From: Mucilaginibacter cryoferens
GTDB taxonomy: Bacteria > Bacteroidota > Bacteroidia > Sphingobacteriales > Sphingobacteriaceae
Length of the DNA stretch: 64,000 nucleotides
Direction: 5' to 3'
Assembly (NCBI RefSeq): GCF_014205845.1
Contig: NZ_JACHCR010000006.1
Location: 1 to 64,000 of the forward strand
The translations under genes were made by a program, and so were the position numbers. Shown here one piece after another: positions 1-7,430 of the stretch; within the stretch, counting starts at the first letter, position 1; each line of letters opens with the position of its first letter. The notes under the pieces were generated by a model that was not told the origin of the DNA, made no database searches, and worked only from the letters and a program-made list of their open reading frames with translations.

Positions 1-109
1 TGATGCTATACTGGACAGGATCGTTCACAGCGCGCACCGTGTTGAACTGAAGGGGGATTCGATGAGAAAAAAACGGCAGCCCGATGATAAAGATGTCACT
101 TATCAATAA
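1..109 (+). CDS. istB: IS21-family helper ATPase IstB, C-terminal end only
   Basis: The reading frame starting at base 2 is open to a TAA at 107-109. It encodes about 35 residues beginning DAILDRIVHSAHRVELKGDS and ending in a charged tail. That string matches the end of the AAA+ helper ATPase IstB of IS21-type transposons as I remember the family (ILDRI-HSA-R-EL-G-S); IstB works with the IstA transposase. The rest of the gene lies beyond the left edge, so intactness cannot be judged. It points to an insertion sequence abutting the window edge. Confidence 0.75.
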   Translation, partial: DAILDRIVHSAHRVELKGDSMRKKRQPDDKDVTYQ

Positions 110-167
110 CCAATTTAATAACTAACTTTGAAAACGCTTTTACACCATTTGCTGAACTCGTCCGCCA
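1..167 (+). mobile_element. right end of an IS21-like insertion sequence (partial)
   Basis: After the istB stop, bases 110-167 run to a segment TTTGCTGAACTCGTCCGCCA at 148-167. It ends in CA, as expected for the TG...CA ends of IS21 elements. The boundary at 167 is inferred from that dinucleotide and from my recollection of GGCGGACGAGTTCAGC-type ends in Bacteroidota IS21 elements. The left end is outside the window, so the inverted repeat and target duplication could not be compared. Confidence 0.45.
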
Positions 168-673
168 GCTAAATCACTGCTCTCTTTATCTATGAATCTC
201 ATGGTCAACTTCCCCGGAATATCCATATATTCTTCTAAATCGTCATTTTTATCAATAAATTGAAATCCGATCGTCCTTGCCAAAAGAGCAGAAGCAACTG
301 GTTCTGCTCCATCAAAAGATTTGTAGCTAATAGTAATATTTTGCTCACCTCGGTTTAAAAACAGATGTGGTAATATAATCTCTCTAAGCGCATTGGATAA
401 ATAGCCTTTCCCACGATAACGCGGTAAGGTGTACCAATGTAAATCAGAACGGCCACGATCTTCTACAAGTCCAATATATTGCTTGTCATTATTTTTTATT
501 AGATATACTGTTATCGGGCCAAAAAAATCAGGCATATCCTTCACATCAAAATCAATGGGAAGCCAAAGCAATGCGATATCGACATTTGCCTGCAATGGTC
601 TGATAAAGAAAAACTCATCTTGCTTAGAACTGTTAGCTCGTTCTAATAACTCATAAATCTGTTTGATATCCAC
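140..673 (-). CDS. GNAT-family N-acetyltransferase, C-terminus probably altered by an IS
   Basis: This 177-residue protein has the GNAT layout: an NDKQYIGLVEDRG strand, then the acetyl-CoA loop RGKGYLSNAL near residues 87-96 (R/Q-x-x-G-x-G type), and a late segment ALLARTIGFQFID typical of the last GNAT helix and strand. It should transfer an acetyl group from acetyl-CoA to an unknown amine. It starts 15 bp after the stop of the upstream unknown gene, so the two probably share a transcript. The last nine residues (about 169-177) and the stop codon fall inside the proposed IS21 end, so the native C-terminus was probably replaced. The substrate cannot be guessed. Confidence 0.75.
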   Translation of the reverse strand: MDIKQIYELLERANSSKQDEFFFIRPLQANVDIALLWLPIDFDVKDMPDFFGPITVYLIKNNDKQYIGLVEDRGRSDLHWYTLPRYRGKGYLSNALREIILPHLFLNRGEQNITISYKSFDGAEPVASALLARTIGFQFIDKNDDLEEYMDIPGKLTMRFIDKESSDLAGGRVQQMV

Positions 674-688
674 GTTATTTATTCTATA

Positions 689-1378
689 TCAATTTAGCAC
701 TGTTTTTAAAAAATGAAGTTGCCCATCTACGTATTCGTCGTCATTGTGCTTTTCAAACCTCTCAAGTGCTTGCTTCCGTGTCGTTACTGCCTGAAAATAC
801 TGCTTACCATACTTGGATGCATCTGTAGGAATTTTGGAGAAACCAAGTGAGTGTAGTTCTATCTTGTTACGAAGTTCAAAAACGCATAGTTCACTTTGCT
901 GATAAACGAACCCGATTTTATATGGAGAAATATTAGTACTTCCTGATATATAAATCATATCAGATTGCTTTAGCTTTTCTATTTGTGCCAGGTATTCTTT
1001 ATAACTTTTTCGTTCATACCTGCGAACATGAACGTCTTTTTTACGACCGAACTTTTGTTTTAGTCCCTCGGCAAGGTCAATTTCAGCAAGTTGTGCCAAA
1101 TATCCTGGGGTACTATCCGCTAACGAAAATGCGTCTGGCAATTCCGTTGTTTGATATAAAAAATCCAATTTTTCGTTTGTAACACTTGAACACATTACTC
1201 TTTCCCATTCACGTAAGGTGGGGAACTCATTGGTAATAATTTTAGATAATGCCGATTCTGTGTTGGCGAGATATTTTAATGGAACATCCGCTTCAACAGT
1301 TTTGAAATGATCTATTCTTTGTTGCAAAAGCGGTTTTAACCAATTGCGTTCTTCTGTACCTAAATTAATTTTTCTCAT
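689..1378 (-). CDS. hypothetical protein beside the integrase
   Basis: A 229-residue soluble protein with no signal peptide or membrane segment. I do not recognise its family. The N-terminal 60 residues are probably helical. The middle (about 110-135) is very basic (GRKKDVHVRRYERKSYKEY), and the C-terminal part mixes beta-like strands (DMIYISGSTNISPYKIGFVY) with an acidic tail. A 9-bp inverted repeat sits right before its start codon. It leads a probable two-gene unit with the GNAT gene and lies in the integrase-bearing segment next to a tRNA, so it is likely horizontally acquired cargo. No function is proposed. Confidence 0.7.
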   Translation of the reverse strand: MRKINLGTEERNWLKPLLQQRIDHFKTVEADVPLKYLANTESALSKIITNEFPTLREWERVMCSSVTNEKLDFLYQTTELPDAFSLADSTPGYLAQLAEIDLAEGLKQKFGRKKDVHVRRYERKSYKEYLAQIEKLKQSDMIYISGSTNISPYKIGFVYQQSELCVFELRNKIELHSLGFSKIPTDASKYGKQYFQAVTTRKQALERFEKHNDDEYVDGQLHFLKTVLN

Positions 1379-1381
1379 GAT

Positions 1382-1421
1382 TTGCAGATAAGGATTTAAT
1401 GAAAGGATTACCTATCTGCAA
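1382..1421 (-). promoter_or_regulatory. inverted repeat upstream of the 689-1378 gene
   Basis: The arms TTGCAGATA (1382-1390) and TATCTGCAA (1413-1421) are a perfect 9-bp inverted repeat separated by 22 bp. The first arm begins 3 bp from the start codon. The position suits an operator or a leader hairpin that hides the translation start. It has no T-run, so it is not an obvious terminator. Confidence 0.4.
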
Positions 1422-1487
1422 GATATAAAATAGAGATGATTAAAGTTGATCAGTAAATAGGTTGTTGATAATTATAGAATGTAATAC

Positions 1488-1518
1488 AAAAAGGCGGTGT
1501 AATCAACACCGCCTTTTT
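1488..1518 (-). terminator. terminator after the integrase gene
   Basis: A perfect 13-bp stem: AAAAAGGCGGTGT (1488-1500), loop AATCA, ACACCGCCTTTTT (1506-1518). It has A/T tracts on both sides, so it can act in both directions. It lies 10 bp past the integrase stop codon. Confidence 0.85.
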
Positions 1519-1527
1519 GAGGTAATC

Positions 1528-2757
1528 TTAAACACCTAACTTCTCGCTCAATTTTGCCATATCATCAGCTAATTTGCTTTCAACCACCTTAGCATATATT
1601 TGTGTGGTAGTAAGCTTACTGTGCCCCAATAGTTTGCTTACGGTTTCAATTGGTACCCCATTGGTTAAGGTAACTGTAGTGGCGAAAGTGTGACGGGCAA
1701 TATGAAAGGTAAGGGGTTTTGTTATATTACACATATCCGCGATTTCCTTTAAGTAGCTGTTCAACTTTTGATTGCTCAAAGTTGGTAATACCTTGCCCTC
1801 TGCCAATGCCTGGGGGTGGCCTTTGTATTTTTCTACAATGGCTAAAGCTTTGGGTAGTAGAGGAACTCTTACAGGTTCATTGGTCTTTTGCCTGTTGGTG
1901 GCTATCCAAATACTATTTTCAGTTTTTTCTATCAGGTTGGCAGGGGTTAAATTAAACACATCTATATAGGCTAACCCTGTATAGCAGCTAAACACAAACA
2001 GGTCTTTTACTACCTGTAACCGCACAATATTGAATTTCTTATTTTCAATACGTGCCAATTCGTCTTTGGTTAAATATTCACGTTCTACCTTATCAAATTT
2101 TAACTGGTAGGCATGAAATGGATTGCGGTCTAACCATTCCAACCGAACTGCAAGGTTTACCATTTTGCAAAACCTTTCAATGTGTTTCATCAAGCCATTG
2201 TTGTTTAATGGCTTTTGTCCTTTCTCCGGCTTCCTGTTACGTAGGAAATATTCAAAATCTGTAATAAACTTATAGCTCAATTCAGATAGATATTTATCAC
2301 TGGTCTTAAATCTTTCAGAAATAAACTCCTTTATATACTTCTGTGTAGTAAAGTAATTCTTCATCGTACCTGGTTCCAGGATTTGCGACTGCTCGGTATT
2401 ATGGTAATCCATAAGTTTGCAGATGGTAAATCCATCCTGATCGGCTCCCGTAACTTTCTCTTTCAACAGTTCTGCGGTAATTAATTTCTTTTGAAATAAG
2501 AGTTGCTGGTAACTGTCGATAATTCCGGCCTTAAATTGGTCAAGGTATTTGTTGAGTTTAGTAATTTCCTCGCGGCTACCTTTTGCCATTCCCTTACTGG
2601 CATTCCAATTGTTTTCCTCAATAGAGCGTTTGACAGATATTTCTATACGCTTGCCATTTACGGTGATGCGGGCATAAATAGGTGATTTGCCTGCTTGTGT
2701 GGTCTTTTGCTTTTTAAGATAAAAAGCAACGCCAAAGGTGTTGTTTGTAGTACTCAT
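1528..2757 (-). CDS. tyrosine recombinase/integrase (Bacteroidota type)
   Basis: The 409 residues show an N-terminal arm-binding domain (about 8-90), a SAM-like core-binding domain (about 110-215) and a catalytic domain (about 225-400). Visible catalytic residues are K291, the H352-x-x-R355 box in FHIARHTFAT, H379 in LLGHS and the nucleophile Y388 in TTTQIYAKV. The position normally held by the first catalytic Arg (TGLR) reads TGLA, with Ala at 263. Loss of this Arg is known for IntDOT of conjugative transposon CTnDOT, so this enzyme probably belongs with Bacteroidota mobile-element integrases. It reads away from the adjacent tRNA-Pro, the usual arrangement for an element inserted at a tRNA end. 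Confidence 0.9.
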   Translation of the reverse strand: MSTTNNTFGVAFYLKKQKTTQAGKSPIYARITVNGKRIEISVKRSIEENNWNASKGMAKGSREEITKLNKYLDQFKAGIIDSYQQLLFQKKLITAELLKEKVTGADQDGFTICKLMDYHNTEQSQILEPGTMKNYFTTQKYIKEFISERFKTSDKYLSELSYKFITDFEYFLRNRKPEKGQKPLNNNGLMKHIERFCKMVNLAVRLEWLDRNPFHAYQLKFDKVEREYLTKDELARIENKKFNIVRLQVVKDLFVFSCYTGLAYIDVFNLTPANLIEKTENSIWIATNRQKTNEPVRVPLLPKALAIVEKYKGHPQALAEGKVLPTLSNQKLNSYLKEIADMCNITKPLTFHIARHTFATTVTLTNGVPIETVSKLLGHSKLTTTQIYAKVVESKLADDMAKLSEKLGV

Positions 2758-3068
2758 AGCTATTCAATTTAATAATTTACAAAAGCATGGATTTGATTAC
2801 TTTGATGTCCCTTTTTGAATAGGGGTACCGGGTTGGTCTACAAACAGGTATCAAAACACATCAAAACAAGTCAAAATAAACTAATCAATTAATTGACTAT
2901 CAATACATTACAATGCTTTTGGTGACCCAAACGTAAAAAATAAAAATGAGTAACCGAATAGGTCTCATTTTCTTTGGTTTTACTTGAATAACTTGGGGTG
3001 GAATAAAATAAAAAACCCCTTAAATCATACGATTTAAGGGGTTTCGACTTCGATTGGTATCGCTTTAG
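2758..3068. other. integrase - tRNA spacer, possible recombination region
   Basis: These 311 bp contain no convincing gene. Near 2852-2879 there are three close copies of a TCAAAA-type hexamer (ATCAAAAC, ATCAAAAC, GTCAAAAT) at about 10-bp spacing, which could be integrase arm sites. The right part (from about 2985) holds the tRNA terminator and resembles the stretch next to the second tRNA-Pro copy. I could not define an att core. Confidence 0.4.
3005..3044 (-). terminator. terminator of tRNA-Pro copy 1
   Basis: A perfect 14-bp stem: AAACCCCTTAAATC (3013-3026), loop ATAC, GATTTAAGGGGTTT (3031-3044). On the minus strand it is followed by a T-rich run, 25 bp beyond the tRNA 3' end. Confidence 0.8.
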
Positions 3069-3142
3069 TCGGGATGGCAGGATTCGAACCTGCGGCCTCC
3101 ACATCCCAAATGTGGCGCGATACCGGGCTACGCTACATCCCG
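3069..3142 (-). tRNA. tRNA-Pro(UGG), copy 1
   Basis: The minus strand folds as a cloverleaf: acceptor CGGGATG/CATCCCG, D stem GCG/CGC, anticodon stem CCACA/TGTGG around loop TTTGGGA (anticodon TGG), and T arm GCAGG-TTCGAAT-CCTGC. The discriminator is A and CCA is not encoded. It is identical to the copy at 6907-6980. The anticodon reads proline CCA codons and, through wobble, others. Confidence 0.95.
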
Positions 3143-3158
3143 TTCCCGATTGGGATTG

Positions 3159-3189
3159 CAAAGGTAGCATTTTAAATCAAATAACAAAA
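3159..3189 (-). promoter_or_regulatory. promoter of tRNA-Pro copy 1
   Basis: On the minus strand TTTTG (3185-3189) is followed after exactly 18 bp by TACCTTTG (3159-3166). This is a full match to the Bacteroidota housekeeping promoter TTTG - N17-23 - TAnnTTTG, 16 bp upstream of the tRNA. Confidence 0.85.
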
Positions 3190-3334
3190 CGATAGTTGAA
3201 GTATGTATGTAATAATCTGAAAAGCTTTGATATATATTATGTTACTTTTTGATGAAGAAACTGAAAAATATAAAGCTCTTTAAATCTCTCAAGGAAATTG
3301 GTGATGCTTTACCCATTTGGCATAGCGTTTTGTA

Positions 3335-4258
3335 TTAGTTAAAAGAGCGTCTGAACTCCAGAGGCGAAAGCGTAGTTTTTGTTTTAAATAACTTACTGAA
3401 TGATTGCGGATGTTCAAACCCCAACGCATAGGCAACCTCACTTACAGATAAGCTGGTAGTAGATAGTTTTTCTTTTGCTTTTTCTATGAGTTTTTGGTGG
3501 ATGTGCTGTTGCGCGTTTTGCCCCGTCAGCGCGCGCAGCATATCGCTTAAGTAACTGGGCGACAGATTTAATGTTTCTGCAAGATATTGCACGGTTGGGA
3601 TACCCTCACTTAAAGATCGCTCGTCAGCGAAATAGGCGTCCAGTACTGTTTCCAGTTGTTGTAACAGGGTGCTGCTAATTGCTTTACGTGTAATGAACTG
3701 GCGCTTGTAAAAACGTTCGGCGTAGGTTAGCAATAATTCTATCTGGGAAATGATCACATCCTGGCTAAGGTCATCTATCCGGCTGTTCAACTCTTCTTCA
3801 ATCATTTTAAAAACAGAAATGATGGTTGCTTTTTCCTCATCGGAGAGGTGTAGCCCTTCATTGGCTGTATAAGAAAAGAAGCCGTACTGTTTGATTTTTT
3901 TGGCTAAAGGGTAATTCCACAAAAAATCTGGGTGGATGAGCAAGGTAAACAGCGAACATTCCCTTACCTCGTTATCGTTACTGCTGCCTATTACCTGGTT
4001 GGGCGCGGCAAACAGTAAGCCACCTTCGTCAAAGTCATAATGACCCTGTCCGTATTTGATTTTCCCGCTGAGTTTTGGCCTGTACGATATTTTATAAAAC
4101 CGGAGTACATGGGCACGTGTGGGGTGGCTAAATTCTACCCGGGCAGTGTTATTATTGATCAGGCTGATGAGCGGGTGTTTTGGTTGAGGTAAACCCAAAG
4201 CCCGGTGCGCATCTGATAGCGAATTAAACTGATAGGGGGTATCTTCTTCTTTTTTCAT
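3335..4258 (-). CDS. AraC-family transcriptional regulator
   Basis: The 307-residue protein has a cupin-like effector domain in its first half and an AraC-type double helix-turn-helix at about residues 205-305. The first helix set lies around LAETLNLSPSYLSDMLRALTG and the second around VSEVAYALGFEHPQSFSKLFK, the classic AraC signature. It lies downstream of an SDR gene on the same strand with a 78-bp gap. That gap holds a perfect 12-bp inverted repeat that may be its operator. AraC-SDR pairs are common, and the regulator most likely controls the SDR gene and itself; the inducer is unknown. Confidence 0.88.
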   Translation of the reverse strand: MKKEEDTPYQFNSLSDAHRALGLPQPKHPLISLINNNTARVEFSHPTRAHVLRFYKISYRPKLSGKIKYGQGHYDFDEGGLLFAAPNQVIGSSNDNEVRECSLFTLLIHPDFLWNYPLAKKIKQYGFFSYTANEGLHLSDEEKATIISVFKMIEEELNSRIDDLSQDVIISQIELLLTYAERFYKRQFITRKAISSTLLQQLETVLDAYFADERSLSEGIPTVQYLAETLNLSPSYLSDMLRALTGQNAQQHIHQKLIEKAKEKLSTTSLSVSEVAYALGFEHPQSFSKLFKTKTTLSPLEFRRSFN

Positions 4259-4273
4259 ACTGAAAACCTAATA

Positions 4274-4315
4274 CAATGATAACCGATAATGTTTTAAAAA
4301 TACCGGTTATCATTG
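4274..4315. promoter_or_regulatory. inverted repeat between SDR and AraC genes
   Basis: CAATGATAACCG (4274-4285) and CGGTTATCATTG (4304-4315) form a perfect 12-bp inverted repeat with an 18-bp spacer. It sits between the SDR stop and the AraC start. No T-run follows on the minus strand, so an operator is more likely than a terminator. Confidence 0.5.
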
Positions 4316-4336
4316 ATTGTTGACTAATTGATTACT

Positions 4337-5185
4337 TTAATTGCCTTGAGCAGAGGCCGACACGGGCTGCCAGGCTTCCCAAATGGCCAGTCGCTGGGCA
4401 TAGGCGGCGCGCACTGATGACAGATTATGACTGCCAAGATTGAACCGTAGCGGAGGGTTTGCTGCGTCAACTACCTGGAAAAGCGCCTGCGGGGTGGCCG
4501 TAGGATCACCTCTTTCCATGTCTTTTAAACTTCCGAAAAATTGCGCTTTAAAATCTGCGTATATGTCCATACGTGCTGCAAATTTCAAAGAATCCTGGCT
4601 TCCAAACTCGGTAGCGTAAGCACCTGGTTCTATAATGGTTACTTTAATCCCGAAATCTTTAACCTCTGCTGCCAGGCTTTCGTGAATTGCCTCGAAGGCC
4701 CATTTAGAAGAGCAGTAATAGCCTATCACCGGCATGGTTACATGCCCAAGGCCGCTTGATGTGCCCAGTATGTGACCGCCGCCCTGCGCGCGCAGCAAGG
4801 GCAAAGCCGCCTGGATCACAGCAAGTGTCCCGAAAATATTTGTATCATAGAGCGCCTTAACATCCGCTGCGCTGGCTTCCTCAATTGTGCCAACCAATGA
4901 GTATCCTGCATTATTAAGCACTATATCCAGCCGTCCGAAGTGAGTATGCGCTTTTTCAACGGCGGTTTTCACTTGTTCGGGCTTGGTTACATCGAGCTCC
5001 AAAGTGAGCACATTTGCGCCGTACTTTTCCTGCAGATCGGCAATGCTCGCCAGGCTGCGTGCTGTGGCAGCTACTTTATCGCCACGTTTTAGGGCGGCAT
5101 CGGCCCAAATGCGTCCGAAACCCCGGGAAGCACCTGTAATAAACCAAACTTTATTTACACTCGAATTATCATTTTGATGTGTCAT
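4337..5185 (-). CDS. short-chain dehydrogenase/reductase (classical SDR)
   Basis: With the internal start MTHQ (base 5185) the protein has 282 residues. The frame extends 10 codons further up, but that extension does not look like SDR sequence. Visible motifs are the dinucleotide-binding TGASRGFG (17-24), NNAG (91-94), the catalytic Ser in GTSSG (141-145) and Y157-x-x-x-K161. It should be an NAD(P)-dependent oxidoreductase of about the usual length; the substrate is not evident. Its likely partner is the AraC regulator directly downstream. Confidence 0.88.
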   Translation of the reverse strand: MTHQNDNSSVNKVWFITGASRGFGRIWADAALKRGDKVAATARSLASIADLQEKYGANVLTLELDVTKPEQVKTAVEKAHTHFGRLDIVLNNAGYSLVGTIEEASAADVKALYDTNIFGTLAVIQAALPLLRAQGGGHILGTSSGLGHVTMPVIGYYCSSKWAFEAIHESLAAEVKDFGIKVTIIEPGAYATEFGSQDSLKFAARMDIYADFKAQFFGSLKDMERGDPTATPQALFQVVDAANPPLRFNLGSHNLSSVRAAYAQRLAIWEAWQPVSASAQGN

Positions 5186-5481
5186 GATTTTATGTTTAAA
5201 TGAATAACACAACAAAGGTGGGCAGATACCAATTACTACTTGTAGCCTAACTGAGGGTTTTTGTAGGCGAAATGAGAATGGCGGTGAGATTCACATGGTT
5301 CGAATCGCAAAATCATCGTAAAACATCATAGCTATGTGTATCGCTTTCAAATAGTTTGCGGGCTTTTAAAAATCTGTTGGGCAATGAACTATTATTCCCA
5401 AAGGTGTGATTTGATTTTATCAATAGTTATGTTTTGCAATATTATTTCTATTTAACTTAGCATCAGGTAAATATTTTCAAT

Positions 5482-6807
5482 ATGAAAAATCCATTAATGG
5501 TCGTTATTTTCATTCTATTTAATTTATCTTTTGTGAGCGCTTGGTCTCATATTAAATTGGCACCAACGCAAATAAAAGAAATAGTTGTGCATAACGCTAC
5601 GGGCAGCCTTGGTGGCGGTTTAGCAGCAGACATGGAAGTTATACTGGAAGATGGAAAATGGCATAGTTATTTAACTCGAAAAACAAGTAGCTTAAGAATA
5701 AGAAATAAATCATATGATAGTACCCTTCACAAGTTAATTGCTACGATCAACCCAATAATAATAAATAGATTATTAAACGGGATCGCCATTATCAAGCCTG
5801 TCATCACGCCTGCAACATTCCGGCTCACGCCACTCGCATTAATCACCGAATTAAAAGACAGTGCAACGGTTCCCATCACACATTCGCCTGATTTTGCAAA
5901 ACTCATAAGGCAAAAAGTTATTAATAATGTAATCTCAAAGACTGTCGTAGATATGAACGTAATGGATGATTTTGAATACTGCCAGATACTCATCATTACC
6001 CTTAAAAACGACACTATAAAATTAGATACCAGGAATTTGTGCCCCACTAAACAACCGTGGGCATTCAATAATAAACCTACTTACAATATGGCTTTCAACA
6101 ACTTTGTTGTGGTAGCCATGGGCACAGAAGATTTGCCCAATAAAACAACCTTGAATATCAATTGTCTTAAAGAATGTATTTACAAATATGTTGATGAGCG
6201 TAACACTGGTGATCCGATTAGTACGTTTAGGTGGACGCATAATTATCCCGGGAATTTGAAATTACTTACCGAGCACTTTACTATTAAACAGAGATTTATG
6301 ACCGGTAATGTGTACCAATGTACGCTTAAAACTAAAACTATGCCCTCAAATGCTATTTTTGAAGCTAGGATAAACATGGCACGCAAGCAGGATATACAAA
6401 TGATTATTGACTACGGTGCATTGATAGACCAATACTTTAATGCCAATAATTTTGTATTTAACTACTACAGCAATCGTCCGAAAACCCAAATTGACTTCTC
6501 TTATAATACTGGGCAGACACCTTATTATTCGCTGACCTATCTGAGCAAAAAATTGCCGGATCAGGCAAAAATAGATTCATCTCAAACTATTAGCTTTTGG
6601 ATAGCCGTAGCCGACGATTCATCTTACTGGATAATGTTTCCAGATCATAAAGCTTTGCTTACCTACCATTCGGTTACAACGCCTCATGGAGAGACGGCAC
6701 CGATATATCCCCCGCAAGATCGGAATGCCACTTGGTATACAAAATCTAACACTTACTATCTTTTTGACGGTGCAGGCAAAGTTTTAAGTCAAGGGATTGG
6801 ATTTTAA
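5482..6807 (+). CDS. hypothetical secreted protein
   Basis: A 441-residue protein with a clear signal peptide (MKNPLMVVIFILFNLSFVSA, cleavage near residue 20). I do not recognise its family. The mature part has no membrane segment. It contains four closely placed Cys (CQILI, NLCPT, NCLKEC) in the middle and a C-terminal beta-rich region with aromatic-rich segments (YYSLTYL, SYWIMFPDH, TYYLFDGAG). The base composition is more AT-rich than in the SUS loci to the right. It stands alone, convergent with tRNA-Pro copy 2, whose terminator probably serves both. It is probably exported to the periplasm or surface. Confidence 0.75.
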   Translation: MKNPLMVVIFILFNLSFVSAWSHIKLAPTQIKEIVVHNATGSLGGGLAADMEVILEDGKWHSYLTRKTSSLRIRNKSYDSTLHKLIATINPIIINRLLNGIAIIKPVITPATFRLTPLALITELKDSATVPITHSPDFAKLIRQKVINNVISKTVVDMNVMDDFEYCQILIITLKNDTIKLDTRNLCPTKQPWAFNNKPTYNMAFNNFVVVAMGTEDLPNKTTLNINCLKECIYKYVDERNTGDPISTFRWTHNYPGNLKLLTEHFTIKQRFMTGNVYQCTLKTKTMPSNAIFEARINMARKQDIQMIIDYGALIDQYFNANNFVFNYYSNRPKTQIDFSYNTGQTPYYSLTYLSKKLPDQAKIDSSQTISFWIAVADDSSYWIMFPDHKALLTYHSVTTPHGETAPIYPPQDRNATWYTKSNTYYLFDGAGKVLSQGIGF

Positions 6808-6848
6808 TTTTCCTTGGTAACTTGAACGAATTGGCTGAAATAAAACAA

Positions 6849-6883
6849 AAAAAGCCTCTAAATCATAGATTTAAAGGCTTTTT
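6849..6883. terminator. bidirectional terminator between 441-aa gene and tRNA-Pro copy 2
   Basis: The stem is AAAAAGCCTCTAAATC (6849-6864) with GATTTAAAGGCTTTTT (6868-6883), 16 bp with one mismatch and a 3-nt loop. A/T runs on both flanks allow action on both strands. It is related to the terminator of copy 1. Confidence 0.8.
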
Positions 6884-6906
6884 GATACTGCTTGGTATCG
6901 CTTTAG

Positions 6907-6980
6907 TCGGGATGGCAGGATTCGAACCTGCGGCCTCCACATCCCAAATGTGGCGCGATACCGGGCTACGCTACATCCCG
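6907..6980 (-). tRNA. tRNA-Pro(UGG), copy 2
   Basis: The 74 bases are identical to tRNA-Pro copy 1, with the same cloverleaf and TGG anticodon. The identity runs on for about 14 bp past the 3' end and 12 bp into the 5' flank, and weaker similarity covers the terminator and promoter. A larger block was therefore duplicated. Confidence 0.95.
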
Positions 6981-6996
6981 TTCCCGATTGGGTTTG

Positions 6997-7027
6997 CAAA
7001 AGTAGAATTTTAAATCAAGTTGCAAAA
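6997..7027 (-). promoter_or_regulatory. promoter of tRNA-Pro copy 2
   Basis: On the minus strand TTTTG (7023-7027) and TACTTTTG (6997-7004) are 18 bp apart, the same geometry as copy 1. Confidence 0.85.
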
Positions 7028-7260
7028 TTTTTTTTCAGATAATTTTCAAACTATTCTTTAACCTGTTCATTTGCACTATTTTGAGTAGTAAACTTTTTTT
7101 TCGCAACAAATAAAAGGAGTTTTTATAGCTAAATATGTTATTAAATTATAAAATGCAGGTATGTTTTTTTTTCAGCTTACTTAAAAGCAATACTGTTACT
7201 TAATTATCAAATAGCTTTTGCTTAATGTTAAAATAACAAGGCTTTGCTTTTTTTACAGGA

Positions 7261-7306
7261 TAGTACCCAATACATTGCCGTAACCTCATCACGAAAAAGC
7301 AATGTA
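7261..7306 (+). promoter_or_regulatory. TAGTACCCAA box plus hairpin, copy A
   Basis: The 10-mer TAGTACCCAA (7261-7270) is followed at once by a perfect 8-bp stem: TACATTGC (7271-7278), a 20-nt loop starting CGTAAC, GCAATGTA (7299-7306). The same 10-mer and a hairpin with a similar loop start recur in both FecR-SusC spacers. Here it is 161 bp upstream of the sigma factor gene, which would fit autoregulation by that sigma. This copy is the most divergent in structure. Confidence 0.5.
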
Positions 7307-7430
7307 AACTACATGTATATTGGCTGGTCATATTTAGGTAATGATAAATAAAGTATCTGTTTGTTAATATTGGCTTAACAAACGGTAAGCCTTAGTCTGA
7401 TAGCTTTGCGGCAATAATTAACGGGGCAAT

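Larger units (their letters stand above)
6981..7430. other. AT-rich regulatory region before SUS locus 1
   Basis: These 450 bp hold no gene. They contain the promoter of tRNA-Pro copy 2 (6997-7027), several T-tracts, the TAGTACCCAA-hairpin element (7261-7306), and a TAGCTTTG -7 box (7401-7408) 22 bp before the sigma gene. No -33 TTG was found at a good distance from that box. Confidence 0.6.

Noticed and set aside
2889..3170. A 93-residue leftward frame
   Set aside because: It reads through tRNA-Pro copy 1 and its terminator.
5186..5215. Ten-codon N-terminal extension of the SDR protein
   Set aside because: It adds a hydrophobic-basic stretch not typical of classical SDR proteins; the start at 5185 gives the usual spacing to the TGASRGFG motif.
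3143..6906. The segment between the two tRNA-Pro genes as the integrase's own element
   Set aside because: The integrase lies outside the segment, and the similarity between the two tRNA regions continues past the tRNA 3' ends, unlike a simple att duplication.
6822..7013. A 63-residue rightward frame starting MNELAEIKQ
   Set aside because: It runs antisense across tRNA-Pro copy 2 and the terminator stem; similarity to other such frames only reflects the tRNA.
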